Positions 17,969 to 25,193 of a DNA stretch of 64,000 nucleotides are shown here, in pieces. The stretch's first letter is position 1, and each line of letters begins with the position of its first letter. The stretch is from Streptomyces sp. DH41 (GTDB taxonomy: Bacteria > Actinomycetota > Actinomycetes > Streptomycetales > Streptomycetaceae). The stretch lies in NCBI RefSeq assembly GCF_029813785.1, contig NZ_JARVKY010000023.1:1-64000 (forward strand), given 5' to 3'. Under the pieces are notes generated by a model, which searched no databases, was not told where the DNA came from, and was given only the letters and a program-made list of their open reading frames with translations. The translations under genes were made by a program, and so were the position numbers.

Positions 17969-18595
17969 ATGCCGAGTGTGTTCGTACAGGGCCGGCCCAC
18001 CGCCGCCTCCTACCCGCCGTTCGCGCCCGAGGCCCGGCGCGGGTCGGTACGGCGGGTCACCGAGGTCGGCGAAGAGGTGCTGCACAAGCCGTGCCGGGAC
18101 GTCACCGAGTTCGGGCCGGACCTCGCCGCGCTCATCGACGACATGTTCCGCACGATGTACGTGGCCGAGGGGGCCGGGCTGGCGGCGAATCAGGTGGGCG
18201 TGGCGCTGCGCCTGTTCGTCTACGACTGCCTGGACGACGACGGTGTCCGACATGTCGGGCACATCGTCAATCCGGTGCTGGAGTCCCTCGATCCGTCCGG
18301 CAGGCGGCTGCTCGACGAGGGCGAGGCGTGTCTGTCCGTGCCGGGCGCCGTCGTGACCGTACCGCGGCCCGACCGGGCCGTCGTGCGGGGCCTCGACAGG
18401 GACGGCGAGCCGCTTCTCGTCGAGGGCACCGGCTACTTCGCCCGCTGTCTCGCCCACGAGACCGACCACGTGAACGGGCACGTCTACCTGGACCGGCTCT
18501 CCGCCCGGGAACGGAAGGCGGCGCTGCGGCAGTCGGCGGACCGGCGCGAGGAGGTCCTCGCACGCCGGGCCGCCAACGCCGCGGCTCTCGACTGA
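17969..18595 (+). CDS. def: Peptide deformylase
   Basis: This 208-residue metalloenzyme removes the formyl group from nascent N-terminal Met. All three signature motifs are visible: GAGLAANQVGV (motif I), EACLSVPGA (motif II, with the metal-ligand Cys) and CLAHETDHVNGHVYLDRL (motif III). In motif III the usual HExxH is HETDH, which keeps both His ligands and the Glu. A GGAGGAG ribosome site precedes ATG 17969. The N-terminal ~30 residues (MPSVFVQGRPTAASYPPF) are an extension. Streptomyces usually have several def paralogues, so this may not be the sole housekeeping copy. Confidence 0.95.
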   Translation: MPSVFVQGRPTAASYPPFAPEARRGSVRRVTEVGEEVLHKPCRDVTEFGPDLAALIDDMFRTMYVAEGAGLAANQVGVALRLFVYDCLDDDGVRHVGHIVNPVLESLDPSGRRLLDEGEACLSVPGAVVTVPRPDRAVVRGLDRDGEPLLVEGTGYFARCLAHETDHVNGHVYLDRLSARERKAALRQSADRREEVLARRAANAAALD

Positions 18596-18622
18596 CCAGG
18601 CCGGTCAGGCCGAGCAGGCTGG

Positions 18623-19906
18623 TCAGGCCTTCGGCGCGACCTTGCTCAGTCCGTTGATGATGCGGTCCATCGCGTCGCCGCCCGTCGGGTCCGTCAGGTT
18701 GGCGAGCATCTTGAGGGTGAACTTCATCAGGATGGGATGGGTGAGGCCGCGCTGGGTCGCGATCTGCATGACCTTCGGGTTGCCGATGAGCTTCACGAAG
18801 GCGCGGCCCAGCGAGTAGTAGCCGCCGTAGGTGTCCTTCAGGACGCGCGGGTAGCGCTGGAGGGCGATCTCGCGCTGGGCCGGCGTGGCCCGCGCGTGCG
18901 CCTGGACGATGACGTCGGCGGCGATCTGGCCGGACTCCATGGCGTAGGCGATGCCCTCGCCGTTGAAGGGGTTCACCAGTCCGCCGGCGTCGCCGACGAG
19001 CAGCAGGCCCTTGGTGTAGTGGGGCTGGCGGTTGAAGGCCATGGGCAGGGCGGCGCCGCGGATCGGGCCGGTCATGTTGTCGGGGGTGTAGCCCCAGTCC
19101 TCCGGCATGGACGCGCACCAGGCCTTCAGGACCTCGCGCCAGTCCAGCTCCTTGAAGGAGTCCGAGGTGTTGAGCACGCCGAGGCCGACGTTCGAGGTGC
19201 CGTCGCCCATGCCGAAGATCCAGCCGTAGCCCGGCAGGAGGCGGTCCTGGGCACCGCGGCGGTCCCACAGCTCCAGCCAGGACTCCAGGTAGTCGTCGTC
19301 GTGGCGGGGCGAGGTGAAGTACGTACGGACCGCGACGCCCATCGGGCGGTCCTCGCGGCGGTGCAGGCCCATCGCCAGGGACAGGCGCGTGGAGTTGCCG
19401 TCGGCGGCCACGACCAGCGGGGCGTGGAAGGTGACCTCCCGCTTCTCCTCCCCCAGCTTGGCGTGCACGCCGATGATGCGGCCGGTGCGGTCGTCGAGGA
19501 CGGGGGCGCCGACATTGCAGCGCTCGTACAGGCGCGCGCCGGCCTTCTGGGCCTGCCGGGCGAGCTGCTCGTCGAAGTCGTCGCGCTTGCGGACGAGTCC
19601 GTAGTCAGGGAAGGAGGCGAGTTCCGGCCAGTCCAGCTGGAGGCGGGAGCCGCCGCCGATGATGCGCAGGCCCTTGTTGCGCAGCCAGCCGGCCTCCTCG
19701 GAGATGTCGATGCCCATCGCCACGAGCTGCTTGGTGGCGCGCGGGGTGAGCCCGTCGCCGCAGACCTTCTCCCGCGGGAACGCGGTCTTCTCCAGCAGGA
19801 GGACGTCGAGTCCGGCCTTGGCCAGGTGGTACGCGGTCGTGGAGCCGGCTGGCCCCGCGCCCACGACGATCACATCGGCGGTGTTGTCGGAGAGGGGCTC
19901 GGTCAC
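18623..19906 (-). CDS. Geranylgeranyl reductase family flavoenzyme (probable menaquinone side-chain reductase)
   Basis: This is an FAD-dependent reductase of 427 residues from GTG 19906 (VTEPLSDNTADVIVVGAG). It has a Rossmann FAD motif GAGPAGSTTAYHLAKAGLDVLLLEK, an EKVCGDGLTPRA segment and the second FAD motif LLLVGDAGGLVNPFNGEGI, the usual order for this family. The family includes MenJ of mycobacteria, which reduces one isoprene unit of menaquinone. Streptomyces menaquinones are partly saturated, and this gene lies between nuo and the menaquinone methyltransferase mqnG, so that role is inferred. Other isoprenoid substrates such as archaeal-type lipids or carotenoids are less likely here. 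Confidence 0.85.
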   Translation of the reverse strand: MTEPLSDNTADVIVVGAGPAGSTTAYHLAKAGLDVLLLEKTAFPREKVCGDGLTPRATKQLVAMGIDISEEAGWLRNKGLRIIGGGSRLQLDWPELASFPDYGLVRKRDDFDEQLARQAQKAGARLYERCNVGAPVLDDRTGRIIGVHAKLGEEKREVTFHAPLVVAADGNSTRLSLAMGLHRREDRPMGVAVRTYFTSPRHDDDYLESWLELWDRRGAQDRLLPGYGWIFGMGDGTSNVGLGVLNTSDSFKELDWREVLKAWCASMPEDWGYTPDNMTGPIRGAALPMAFNRQPHYTKGLLLVGDAGGLVNPFNGEGIAYAMESGQIAADVIVQAHARATPAQREIALQRYPRVLKDTYGGYYSLGRAFVKLIGNPKVMQIATQRGLTHPILMKFTLKMLANLTDPTGGDAMDRIINGLSKVAPKA

Positions 19907-20004
19907 GGCGGGATCTCCCCAGAGTTCGGAATATGCGTGCCGACGGGCACTGGACATGGGCAGTCTATTCAGCGTTACCGATCACCCGGCTGAAGGGCTG
20001 CCCC

Positions 20005-20523
20005 GTGAACCGAGCCACCCCCGCTGTACGGTTGCGCGTCCCCACCGACGAGGACGCCGTCGCCTGGCACCGGATCTTCGACGACCCGGACGTCATGGAG
20101 TTCCACGGCGGGAGGTCCGCGGAGCTGTCCGTCTACGAGGAACTCACCGCCCGCCAGCGCCGGCACGACGCCGAGCACGGCTTCTGCCTGTGGACCATGG
20201 TGGACGAGGACGGGCGGGTCATCGGCTTCACCGGCGCCCAGCCGTGGCCGCAGGACTGGGGCCCCAAGGGCGACATCGAGATCGGCTGGCGCCTCGGGCG
20301 GGCGCACTGGGGCAAGGGGTACGTCACGGCGGCGGCCCGGCAGACGCTGGAGCGGGTGCGGGCGGCGGGTGTGGCGGAGGTGGTCGCGATGGTCAACGCC
20401 CGCAACACGCGGTCCATCGCGGTCACGGAGCGGCTTGGCATGACGCTCGCCGAGGTCTTCACCACCCCCGCCTCCCAGCAGCAGGGGCACTGCTACCGGC
20501 TCCCGCTGCGACACAGCGCATGA
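20005..20523 (+). CDS. GNAT family N-acetyltransferase (RimJ/RimL-like)
   Basis: The protein has 172 residues from GTG 20005 (reads VNRATPAVRLRVPTDED), placed behind a GAAGGG ribosome site. It shows the Acetyltransf_3 pattern: an N-terminal LRVPTDEDAVAWHRI segment, IEIGWRLGRAHWGKGYVTAA for acetyl-CoA binding, and VNARNTRSIAVTERLGM near the end. Family members acetylate ribosomal protein N-termini, small molecules or antibiotics, and the substrate cannot be told from sequence. It is transcribed divergently from the reductase. Confidence 0.88.
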   Translation: MNRATPAVRLRVPTDEDAVAWHRIFDDPDVMEFHGGRSAELSVYEELTARQRRHDAEHGFCLWTMVDEDGRVIGFTGAQPWPQDWGPKGDIEIGWRLGRAHWGKGYVTAAARQTLERVRAAGVAEVVAMVNARNTRSIAVTERLGMTLAEVFTTPASQQQGHCYRLPLRHSA

Positions 20524-20617
20524 CGGAATGTGACCTACTGTCACAGTGAGCCACTTGGCGCTTCCGGCCGGTGCGCGGCGGAGTTACTCTGCCGGGTACC
20601 GCTGGGGGGTGACGTCC

Positions 20618-21061
20618 GTGCGCCTGGTAGCCAAGAAATCCGACGTTCGTGTACCGCGCCTGGTCGGCCTGATGGCCGTGGACGCGTGGGAGGCGGCCCG
20701 GGAGCGGGGACTGACCCCGCACGCGACGGACCGGCCGGGCCCGCCCCGGGGCGGGCCGCGGAGGGAGCTTGCCGAGCCGGGCGGACCACCGAAGGAGCCG
20801 GGCGGACCGGGGGAGCCGAGCGAGGCCGGGCCGTCCTACTGCGCGGTCCTCGGCTCGCCTCTAGGTTCATCGGGTCCCGCTCAGCGGCTACAGCCCGCCC
20901 TGAGGGTCCTCGAGCCCCCTCAGCTCTCCTTGAAACCCCGGTGCAGCGCCACCACGCCGCCCGTCAGGTTCCGGTACGCCACCCTGGACCAGCCGGCCTT
21001 GCCCAGCCGTTCCGCGAGCGCCGGCTGGTCGGGCCAGGCGCGGATGGACTCGGCGAGGTAG
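20618..21061 (+). pseudogene. PASTA-domain protein, apparently shortened or damaged
   Basis: The frame from GTG 20618 (RLVAKKSDVRVPRLVGLMAVDAWEAARERGL) starts like a small Streptomyces PASTA-domain protein, behind a G-rich ribosome site. After about 40 residues the PASTA fold breaks off. The rest is Gly/Pro/Arg/Glu-rich (GPPRGGPRRELAEPGGPPKEPG), and the frame continues 142 bp into the antisense of mqnG, which real convergent genes rarely do. From memory, intact relatives have the rest of the PASTA domain at this point, so an internal deletion is likely. It could alternatively be a live short protein that ends by another route. Confidence 0.45.
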
Positions 21062-21615
21062 ACGTACGCGTCGGGGTTGGACGACACCGCGCGGGCCACC
21101 GGCGGCAGGGCGCGCATCAGGTACTCGGTGTAGACGGTCCGGAAGGGCGTCCAGGTCGGGTGCGAGAACTCGCAGATGACGACCCGCCCGCCGGGCCGCG
21201 TCACCCGGTACATCTCGCGCAGTGCCGCGTCCGTGTCCTGCACGTTGCGCAGCCCGAAGGAGATGGTGACCGCGTCGAAGACGTCGTCCTTGAACGGCAG
21301 CCTCATACCGTCACCCGCGGTGAACGGCAGCCACGGGTGCCGCTGCTTGCCGACCTGGAGCATGCCGAGGGAGAAGTCGCAGGGGACGACGTAGGCACCG
21401 GTGCGGGCGAAGGGCAGGGAGGAGGTCGCGGTACCGGCCGCGAGGTCCAGGATCTTCTGCGCGGGGCGGGCGTCGACGGCTCTGGCGACCTCCTTGCGCC
21501 ATGCCCGGTCCTGGCCGAGCGACAGCACGGCGTTCGTCAGGTCGTACCGTTCCGCGACGTGGTCGAACATCGAGGCGACTTCGTGCGGCTGCTTGTTCAG
21601 GGAAGCGCGGGTCAC
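20920..21615 (-). CDS. mqnG: Demethylmenaquinone methyltransferase
   Basis: This 231-residue UbiE/MenG-type SAM methyltransferase catalyses the last step of menaquinone synthesis. It starts at GTG 21615 (VTRASLNKQPHEVASMFDHV). The frame is open further upstream, but that sequence is Ser/Gly-rich filler. Motifs: FDHVAERYDLTN, SAM motif ILDLAAGTATSS, GDGMRLPFKDDVFDAVTISFGLRN and the post-motif EFSHPTW. No clear Shine-Dalgarno precedes the GTG. It lies near mqnC and the putative menaquinone reductase. Confidence 0.93.
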   Translation of the reverse strand: MTRASLNKQPHEVASMFDHVAERYDLTNAVLSLGQDRAWRKEVARAVDARPAQKILDLAAGTATSSLPFARTGAYVVPCDFSLGMLQVGKQRHPWLPFTAGDGMRLPFKDDVFDAVTISFGLRNVQDTDAALREMYRVTRPGGRVVICEFSHPTWTPFRTVYTEYLMRALPPVARAVSSNPDAYVYLAESIRAWPDQPALAERLGKAGWSRVAYRNLTGGVVALHRGFKES

Positions 21616-21721
21616 GGGCCCATTGTTGCAGCACGGGCTCACCTCACCACCGCACGGGCTCGCCTCACGGCAGCGGGCGCGGCCTGTTCCGACCGGCGGC
21701 GTCCTCGACCCACCCAGGGAC

Positions 21722-21758
21722 GACGCGGACACGGACGACGCGGACACGGACGACGCGG
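21722..21758. repeat. 15-bp tandem repeat, about 2.5 copies
   Basis: The unit GACGCGGACACGGAC is present twice perfectly (21722-21736, 21737-21751) and then partly. It lies in the ~236-bp gap between mqnG and the imidazolonepropionase-like gene. I see no gene in that gap. Confidence 0.85.
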
Positions 21759-21851
21759 CGACCGACCGCAGCGGCGTGACGCAGGAGGCGGGGGCTTTCG
21801 GGGAAGCGTTCGGGGAAGCGACCGAGTAGACGTCCGGCTGACGAGCGCCGT

Positions 21852-22301
21852 TCAGCGACGCCGGTGCACCAGGCGTCCCGCACACACGGTGGCGATGCAC
21901 GCGCCGCCGTCGTCGAGGACGGCGAGGTCCGCCCGGCCGAGGTCGACGAGGGCGGTGGGGCGGGACCGGGCGAGCACCACGACGTCGTTGCGCTCGGCCG
22001 CCGCCCGCAGTCCGGGCGCGCCGGCGTGCTCCTCCAGGACCGCCACCGCGCCGAGTTTCAGCACGGCGTGGATCCGCTCGCGCGGCGTCGGGGCGTCCGG
22101 CAGCGGTCCCTCGTGGACCCGTGCGGGGCCGAGCACACCGGGCCAGCGCCGTACGCGCCCGCCCGGGAACCGCTCCACCAGTTCGGCGAGCGGTCCCACG
22201 GCGGCGATCCGGACCCCCTCGACGGCGACGGCGCCGTCCCTGACCGGTTCCGGATCGTCCCAGACGTACCGGACCTCGTCGGCGGCGTGAATCGTCAGCA
22301 C
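21852..22301 (-). CDS. Small imidazolonepropionase-like (amidohydrolase N-domain) protein
   Basis: The protein has 149 residues and begins MLTIHAADEVRYVWDDPEPVRDGAVAVEGVRIAAVGP, which matches the N-terminal beta-sandwich of metal-dependent amidohydrolases. The TIM-barrel with its metal ligands is missing, and the C-terminus (GRADLAVLDDGGACIATVCAGRLVHRR) matches the closing strand region of the same sandwich. So it looks like the composite sandwich without a catalytic barrel, and it is probably not an enzyme as such. It lies 7 bp downstream of mqnC and is probably co-transcribed. Its function is unknown. Confidence 0.8.
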   Translation of the reverse strand: MLTIHAADEVRYVWDDPEPVRDGAVAVEGVRIAAVGPLAELVERFPGGRVRRWPGVLGPARVHEGPLPDAPTPRERIHAVLKLGAVAVLEEHAGAPGLRAAAERNDVVVLARSRPTALVDLGRADLAVLDDGGACIATVCAGRLVHRRR

Positions 22302-22308
22302 GGCGGCG

Positions 22309-23508
22309 TCAGTTGGGGGCCAGCAGCTTCAGCTCGGGGTGGGCCGTGCCGCCCTCGATGGCCGTGGACGAGATGTGGGACACGACGCGCTCGTCGACGG
22401 GGTCGTTCGCCGGGTCGTCGTGCACGACGAGGTGCTCGTACGTGGTGGCGCGCTGCGCCGGTACGCGTCCCGCCTTGCGGATCAGGTCGATGATCTCCAG
22501 CCGGTTGGAACGGTGCTTGGCACCGGCCGACGACACCACGTTCTCCTCCAGCATGATCGAGCCGAGGTCGTCGGCGCCGTAGTGCAGGGAGAGCTGGCCG
22601 ACCTCCTTGCCCGTCGTGAGCCAGGAGCCCTGGATGTGGGCGACGTTGTCCATGAACAGCCGGGCGATGGCGATCATCCGCAGGTACTCGAAGAGCGAGG
22701 CCTGCGTGCGGCCCTTCAGGTGGTTGTTCTCGGGCTGGTAGGTGTACGGGATGAAGGCGCGGAAGCCGCCGGTGCGGTCCTGCACGTCCCGGATCATGCG
22801 CAGGTGCTCGATGCGCTCGGCGTTGGTCTCGCCGGTGCCCATGAGCATGGTGGAGGTCGACTCGACACCCAGCCGGTGCGCGATCTCCATGATCTCCAGC
22901 CAGCGCTCGCCGGACTCCTTCAGCGGGGCGATGGCCTTGCGCGGACGCTCCGGGAGGAGTTCCGCGCCGGCGCCGGCGAAGGAGTCGAGCCCGGCCTGGT
23001 GGATCCGGGTGATGGCCTCCTCGACCGACACCTTCGAGATCCGCGCCATGTGCTCGACCTCGCTCGCCCCCAGGCTGTGGATGACGAGCTCGGGGAACTC
23101 CTTCTTGATGGCGGCGAAGTGCCTCTCGTAGTACTCGACGCCGTAGTCCGGGTGGTGGCCGCCCTGGAACATGATCTGCGTGCCGCCCAGCTCGACGGTC
23201 TCCGCGCAGCGGCGCAGGATGTCGTCGAGGTCGCGGCTCCAGCCCTTGGCGGTGTCCTTGGGCGCGGCGTAGAAGGCGCAGAACCTGCACGCCGTGACGC
23301 ACACGTTCGTGTAATTGATGTTGCGCTCGATGATGTACGTGGCGATGTGCTCGGTACCGGCGTACCTGCGCCTGCGTACGGCGTCGGCGGCGGCGCCCAG
23401 CGCGTGCAGCGGGGCGTCGCGGTAGAGCGCGATCGCCTCTTCGGGAGTGATCCGCCCACCGGCGGCGGCGCGGTCGAGGATGGGCTGAAGGTCGGCCTTC
23501 TCGGTCAC
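22309..23508 (-). CDS. mqnC: Cyclic dehypoxanthine futalosine synthase (radical SAM)
   Basis: The protein has 399 residues. It cyclises dehypoxanthine futalosine in the futalosine menaquinone pathway. The radical-SAM 4Fe-4S motif is CVTACRFC (CxxxCxxC) after NINYTNV, followed by a CofH/MqnC-type layout: the MFQGGHHPDYGVEYYE segment, HSLGASEVEHMARIS and GMGTGETNAERIEHLRM-like MLMGTGETNAERIEH. A GTG start at 23508 has an AAGGG site upstream. MqnE at 38075 is the related but distinct aminofutalosine synthase. Confidence 0.95.
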   Translation of the reverse strand: MTEKADLQPILDRAAAGGRITPEEAIALYRDAPLHALGAAADAVRRRRYAGTEHIATYIIERNINYTNVCVTACRFCAFYAAPKDTAKGWSRDLDDILRRCAETVELGGTQIMFQGGHHPDYGVEYYERHFAAIKKEFPELVIHSLGASEVEHMARISKVSVEEAITRIHQAGLDSFAGAGAELLPERPRKAIAPLKESGERWLEIMEIAHRLGVESTSTMLMGTGETNAERIEHLRMIRDVQDRTGGFRAFIPYTYQPENNHLKGRTQASLFEYLRMIAIARLFMDNVAHIQGSWLTTGKEVGQLSLHYGADDLGSIMLEENVVSSAGAKHRSNRLEIIDLIRKAGRVPAQRATTYEHLVVHDDPANDPVDERVVSHISSTAIEGGTAHPELKLLAPN

Positions 23509-23596
23509 CGGCGTCCCTTTCGCAGAGTTCGTAAGGGTTGTGGACGGACCAGGCCAGCCTACGCCAGCCCTTTCGGCCGGTGATCCGCAGGCGTCC

Positions 23597-24346
23597 TCAG
23601 GCCGCGTAGGCCCCCGCGAGGACGCCGAGGAAGGCGCCCGCGATCAGGAACGGCCCGAACGGGATGGCCGTCCTGCGCCCCGCCCGCCCGGCGACGACCA
23701 GGGCGCCGCCGTAGAGCGCGCCGAGCAGGAACCCGGCGAAGGTGCCCAGCATCACCGTCGCCCAGCCGTACCAGCCGAGCATCGCACCGGCGCCCAGCGC
23801 GAGTTTGACGTCGCCGAAGCCCATGCCGGCCGGGTTGATGAGGAACAGCACCAGGTAGCCGGCGCCGAGGGCGAGGGCGCCCAGCAGGGCGGTGGTCCAC
23901 TCCCCGGCGTGCTCGGGCACGAGCGCGGTGAGCCCGAGCAGGACGAGTGCCGCGCCGGCGAGCGGCAGCGTGAGGGGGTCGGGCAGGCGTCGTACCCGCA
24001 GGTCGACGACGGCCAGCAGCACGCCGGCCGGCGCGAGCAGTAGCCAGACGGCCACCTCGGGCCGGGTCCCGGTGGCGGCGGCGAGGGCGGCGCAGACGAG
24101 GGCGGTGACGGCGGCGAGGGCGGCGGGACCGGGGCCGTACGACGCCTCGTCGGCCGGGCACTTCCCGCACCGCGCCCGCCCGAGCCAGCCCCGGACGGGA
24201 TGCGCGCCGCCGGGACACCGGTCCCGCCACGCCTGGCCCGACGGGACGGAGAAGCGGTAGGCGGCGCGGGGCAGCAGCGTTCCGGTCACCGCGCCCCAGA
24301 AGGCGGCGACGACGATGACGACGACGGCGAGGAGATCGAGACTCAT
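23597..24346 (-). CDS. Prepilin peptidase, A24 family
   Basis: The protein has 249 residues from ATG 24346 (MSLDLLAVVVIVVAAFWGAV). It is a membrane aspartyl protease that processes type IV prepilin or Tad/Flp-like pilins. The catalytic Asp pair is in AVVDLRVRRLPDPLTLPLAG and GMGFGDVKLALGAGAMLG, the latter being the GxGD motif. A short cytosolic loop has cysteines (DRCPGGAHP, ARCGKCPADE), as in bifunctional TFPP enzymes with a Zn-binding loop. It has seven or eight hydrophobic segments. No pilin operon is visible next to it. Confidence 0.9.
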   Translation of the reverse strand: MSLDLLAVVVIVVAAFWGAVTGTLLPRAAYRFSVPSGQAWRDRCPGGAHPVRGWLGRARCGKCPADEASYGPGPAALAAVTALVCAALAAATGTRPEVAVWLLLAPAGVLLAVVDLRVRRLPDPLTLPLAGAALVLLGLTALVPEHAGEWTTALLGALALGAGYLVLFLINPAGMGFGDVKLALGAGAMLGWYGWATVMLGTFAGFLLGALYGGALVVAGRAGRRTAIPFGPFLIAGAFLGVLAGAYAA

Positions 24347-24802
24347 CCGGCCGCTCGGCTCAACCCGCCGCCGGGACGCCGTCGCGTCAGGTCGGCGGCG
24401 GCTCGTCGAGCAGCGCCTCGGTACGCGGCGGGCCGCACCGGCCGGGCGGAGCAGTTCACGCCGGACTCCCCTTGCGGTGAGGGACTGGGTGAGGGACCAC
24501 TGGAGCGAACCAACGCTATCCAACGGGCTGGTGCGGACACCAGACGGGCATCCGTCACGGCTGCTCCGCGAGCCCTCGCGCTCGGCCGGCAGGGCCGGCA
24601 CACCCGCCCTCGGCCCGGCGCACGAGGAACCGGCGAAGACCAGCCGCTCGGCGCAGCAGCGAATCGATTCGCCGGGTGAACGGTGCCACCGAGGACCGGA
24701 ACGGCTGCTCCGAGCTGCCACTCTCGGGCGTCGACACCGGATCGGCCGGCACACGATCGCCGATCCGGACTCCCGTCCCTCTCCTACTGTCTGGAGCTCC
24801 CC
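24347..24802. other. Gene-free gap of about 450 bp
   Basis: Between the prepilin peptidase start and the DUF6355 gene I find no convincing coding region. Open frames here have poor codon structure and no family resemblance. It must hold promoters for both divergent genes. TACTGT near 24787 could be a -10 box for the secreted-protein gene. Confidence 0.5.
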
Positions 24803-25090
24803 ATGCGTCTTCGTCGCCTCGCGACCGGTGCCCTTGGTTCCGTCGCTCTCCTTCTCGCTTCCGCCGGTGCGGTCACCATGAGCGCCGGTCCGGCCGCGGC
24901 GAACCCCTGCGGCTTCTACGAGACCCACTCCGACGCCTACTACAACCACTGCACCTCGGACGGCTCACGCATCGTCATCGAGATCGACGACTGGGGTCCG
25001 AACAGCGAGCAGTGTGTGGGTCCGGGCGTGACCTGGATCGGTCCCGCTTCCGGTGTCGACGGCGCTTGGTACACCGGCCGTACGTGCTGA
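24803..25090 (+). CDS. Small secreted DUF6355-like protein
   Basis: The protein has 95 residues from ATG 24803. A clear signal peptide (MRLRRLATGALGSVALLLAS ... AGPAAA) is followed by a mature part of about 60 residues starting NPCGFYETHSDAYYNHCTSDG. There are four cysteines in the mature part (CGF, HCT, QCV, TC at the end), which suggests two disulfides. The CGFYET/YYNHC pattern is that of DUF6355, a family of small secreted actinobacterial proteins sometimes near natural-product genes. No specific function is known to me. Confidence 0.8.
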   Translation: MRLRRLATGALGSVALLLASAGAVTMSAGPAAANPCGFYETHSDAYYNHCTSDGSRIVIEIDDWGPNSEQCVGPGVTWIGPASGVDGAWYTGRTC

Positions 25091-25122
25091 TCCGGGTGGT
25101 TTGAAAGCACTCGGGCGGATCC

Positions 25123-25157
25123 GTTCGGGGAACGGTCACCACGACCGTTCCCCGAAC
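25123..25157. terminator. Bidirectional terminator, 15-bp perfect stem
   Basis: GTTCGGGGAACGGTC (25123-25137) pairs perfectly with 25143-25157 around a 5-base loop. It lies between the convergent ends of the DUF6355 gene (25090) and the kinase gene (25194) and can serve both. Confidence 0.88.
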
Positions 25158-25193
25158 TGCCGGCGGCGCGCCCCGGTGGGTGGGCGCCGCCGT

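Noticed and set aside
20529..20545. TGTGACCTACTGTCACA as a Crp or Rex site
   Set aside because: The arms are good but the spacer is 7, not 6, and it lies just past a GNAT stop codon, where it may be a weak terminator stem. Not supported enough to annotate.
21616..21851. A coding region in the Ser/Gly-rich frame upstream of mqnG
   Set aside because: The frame is made of a short DNA repeat and random-looking sequence, and no homologue pattern is visible.
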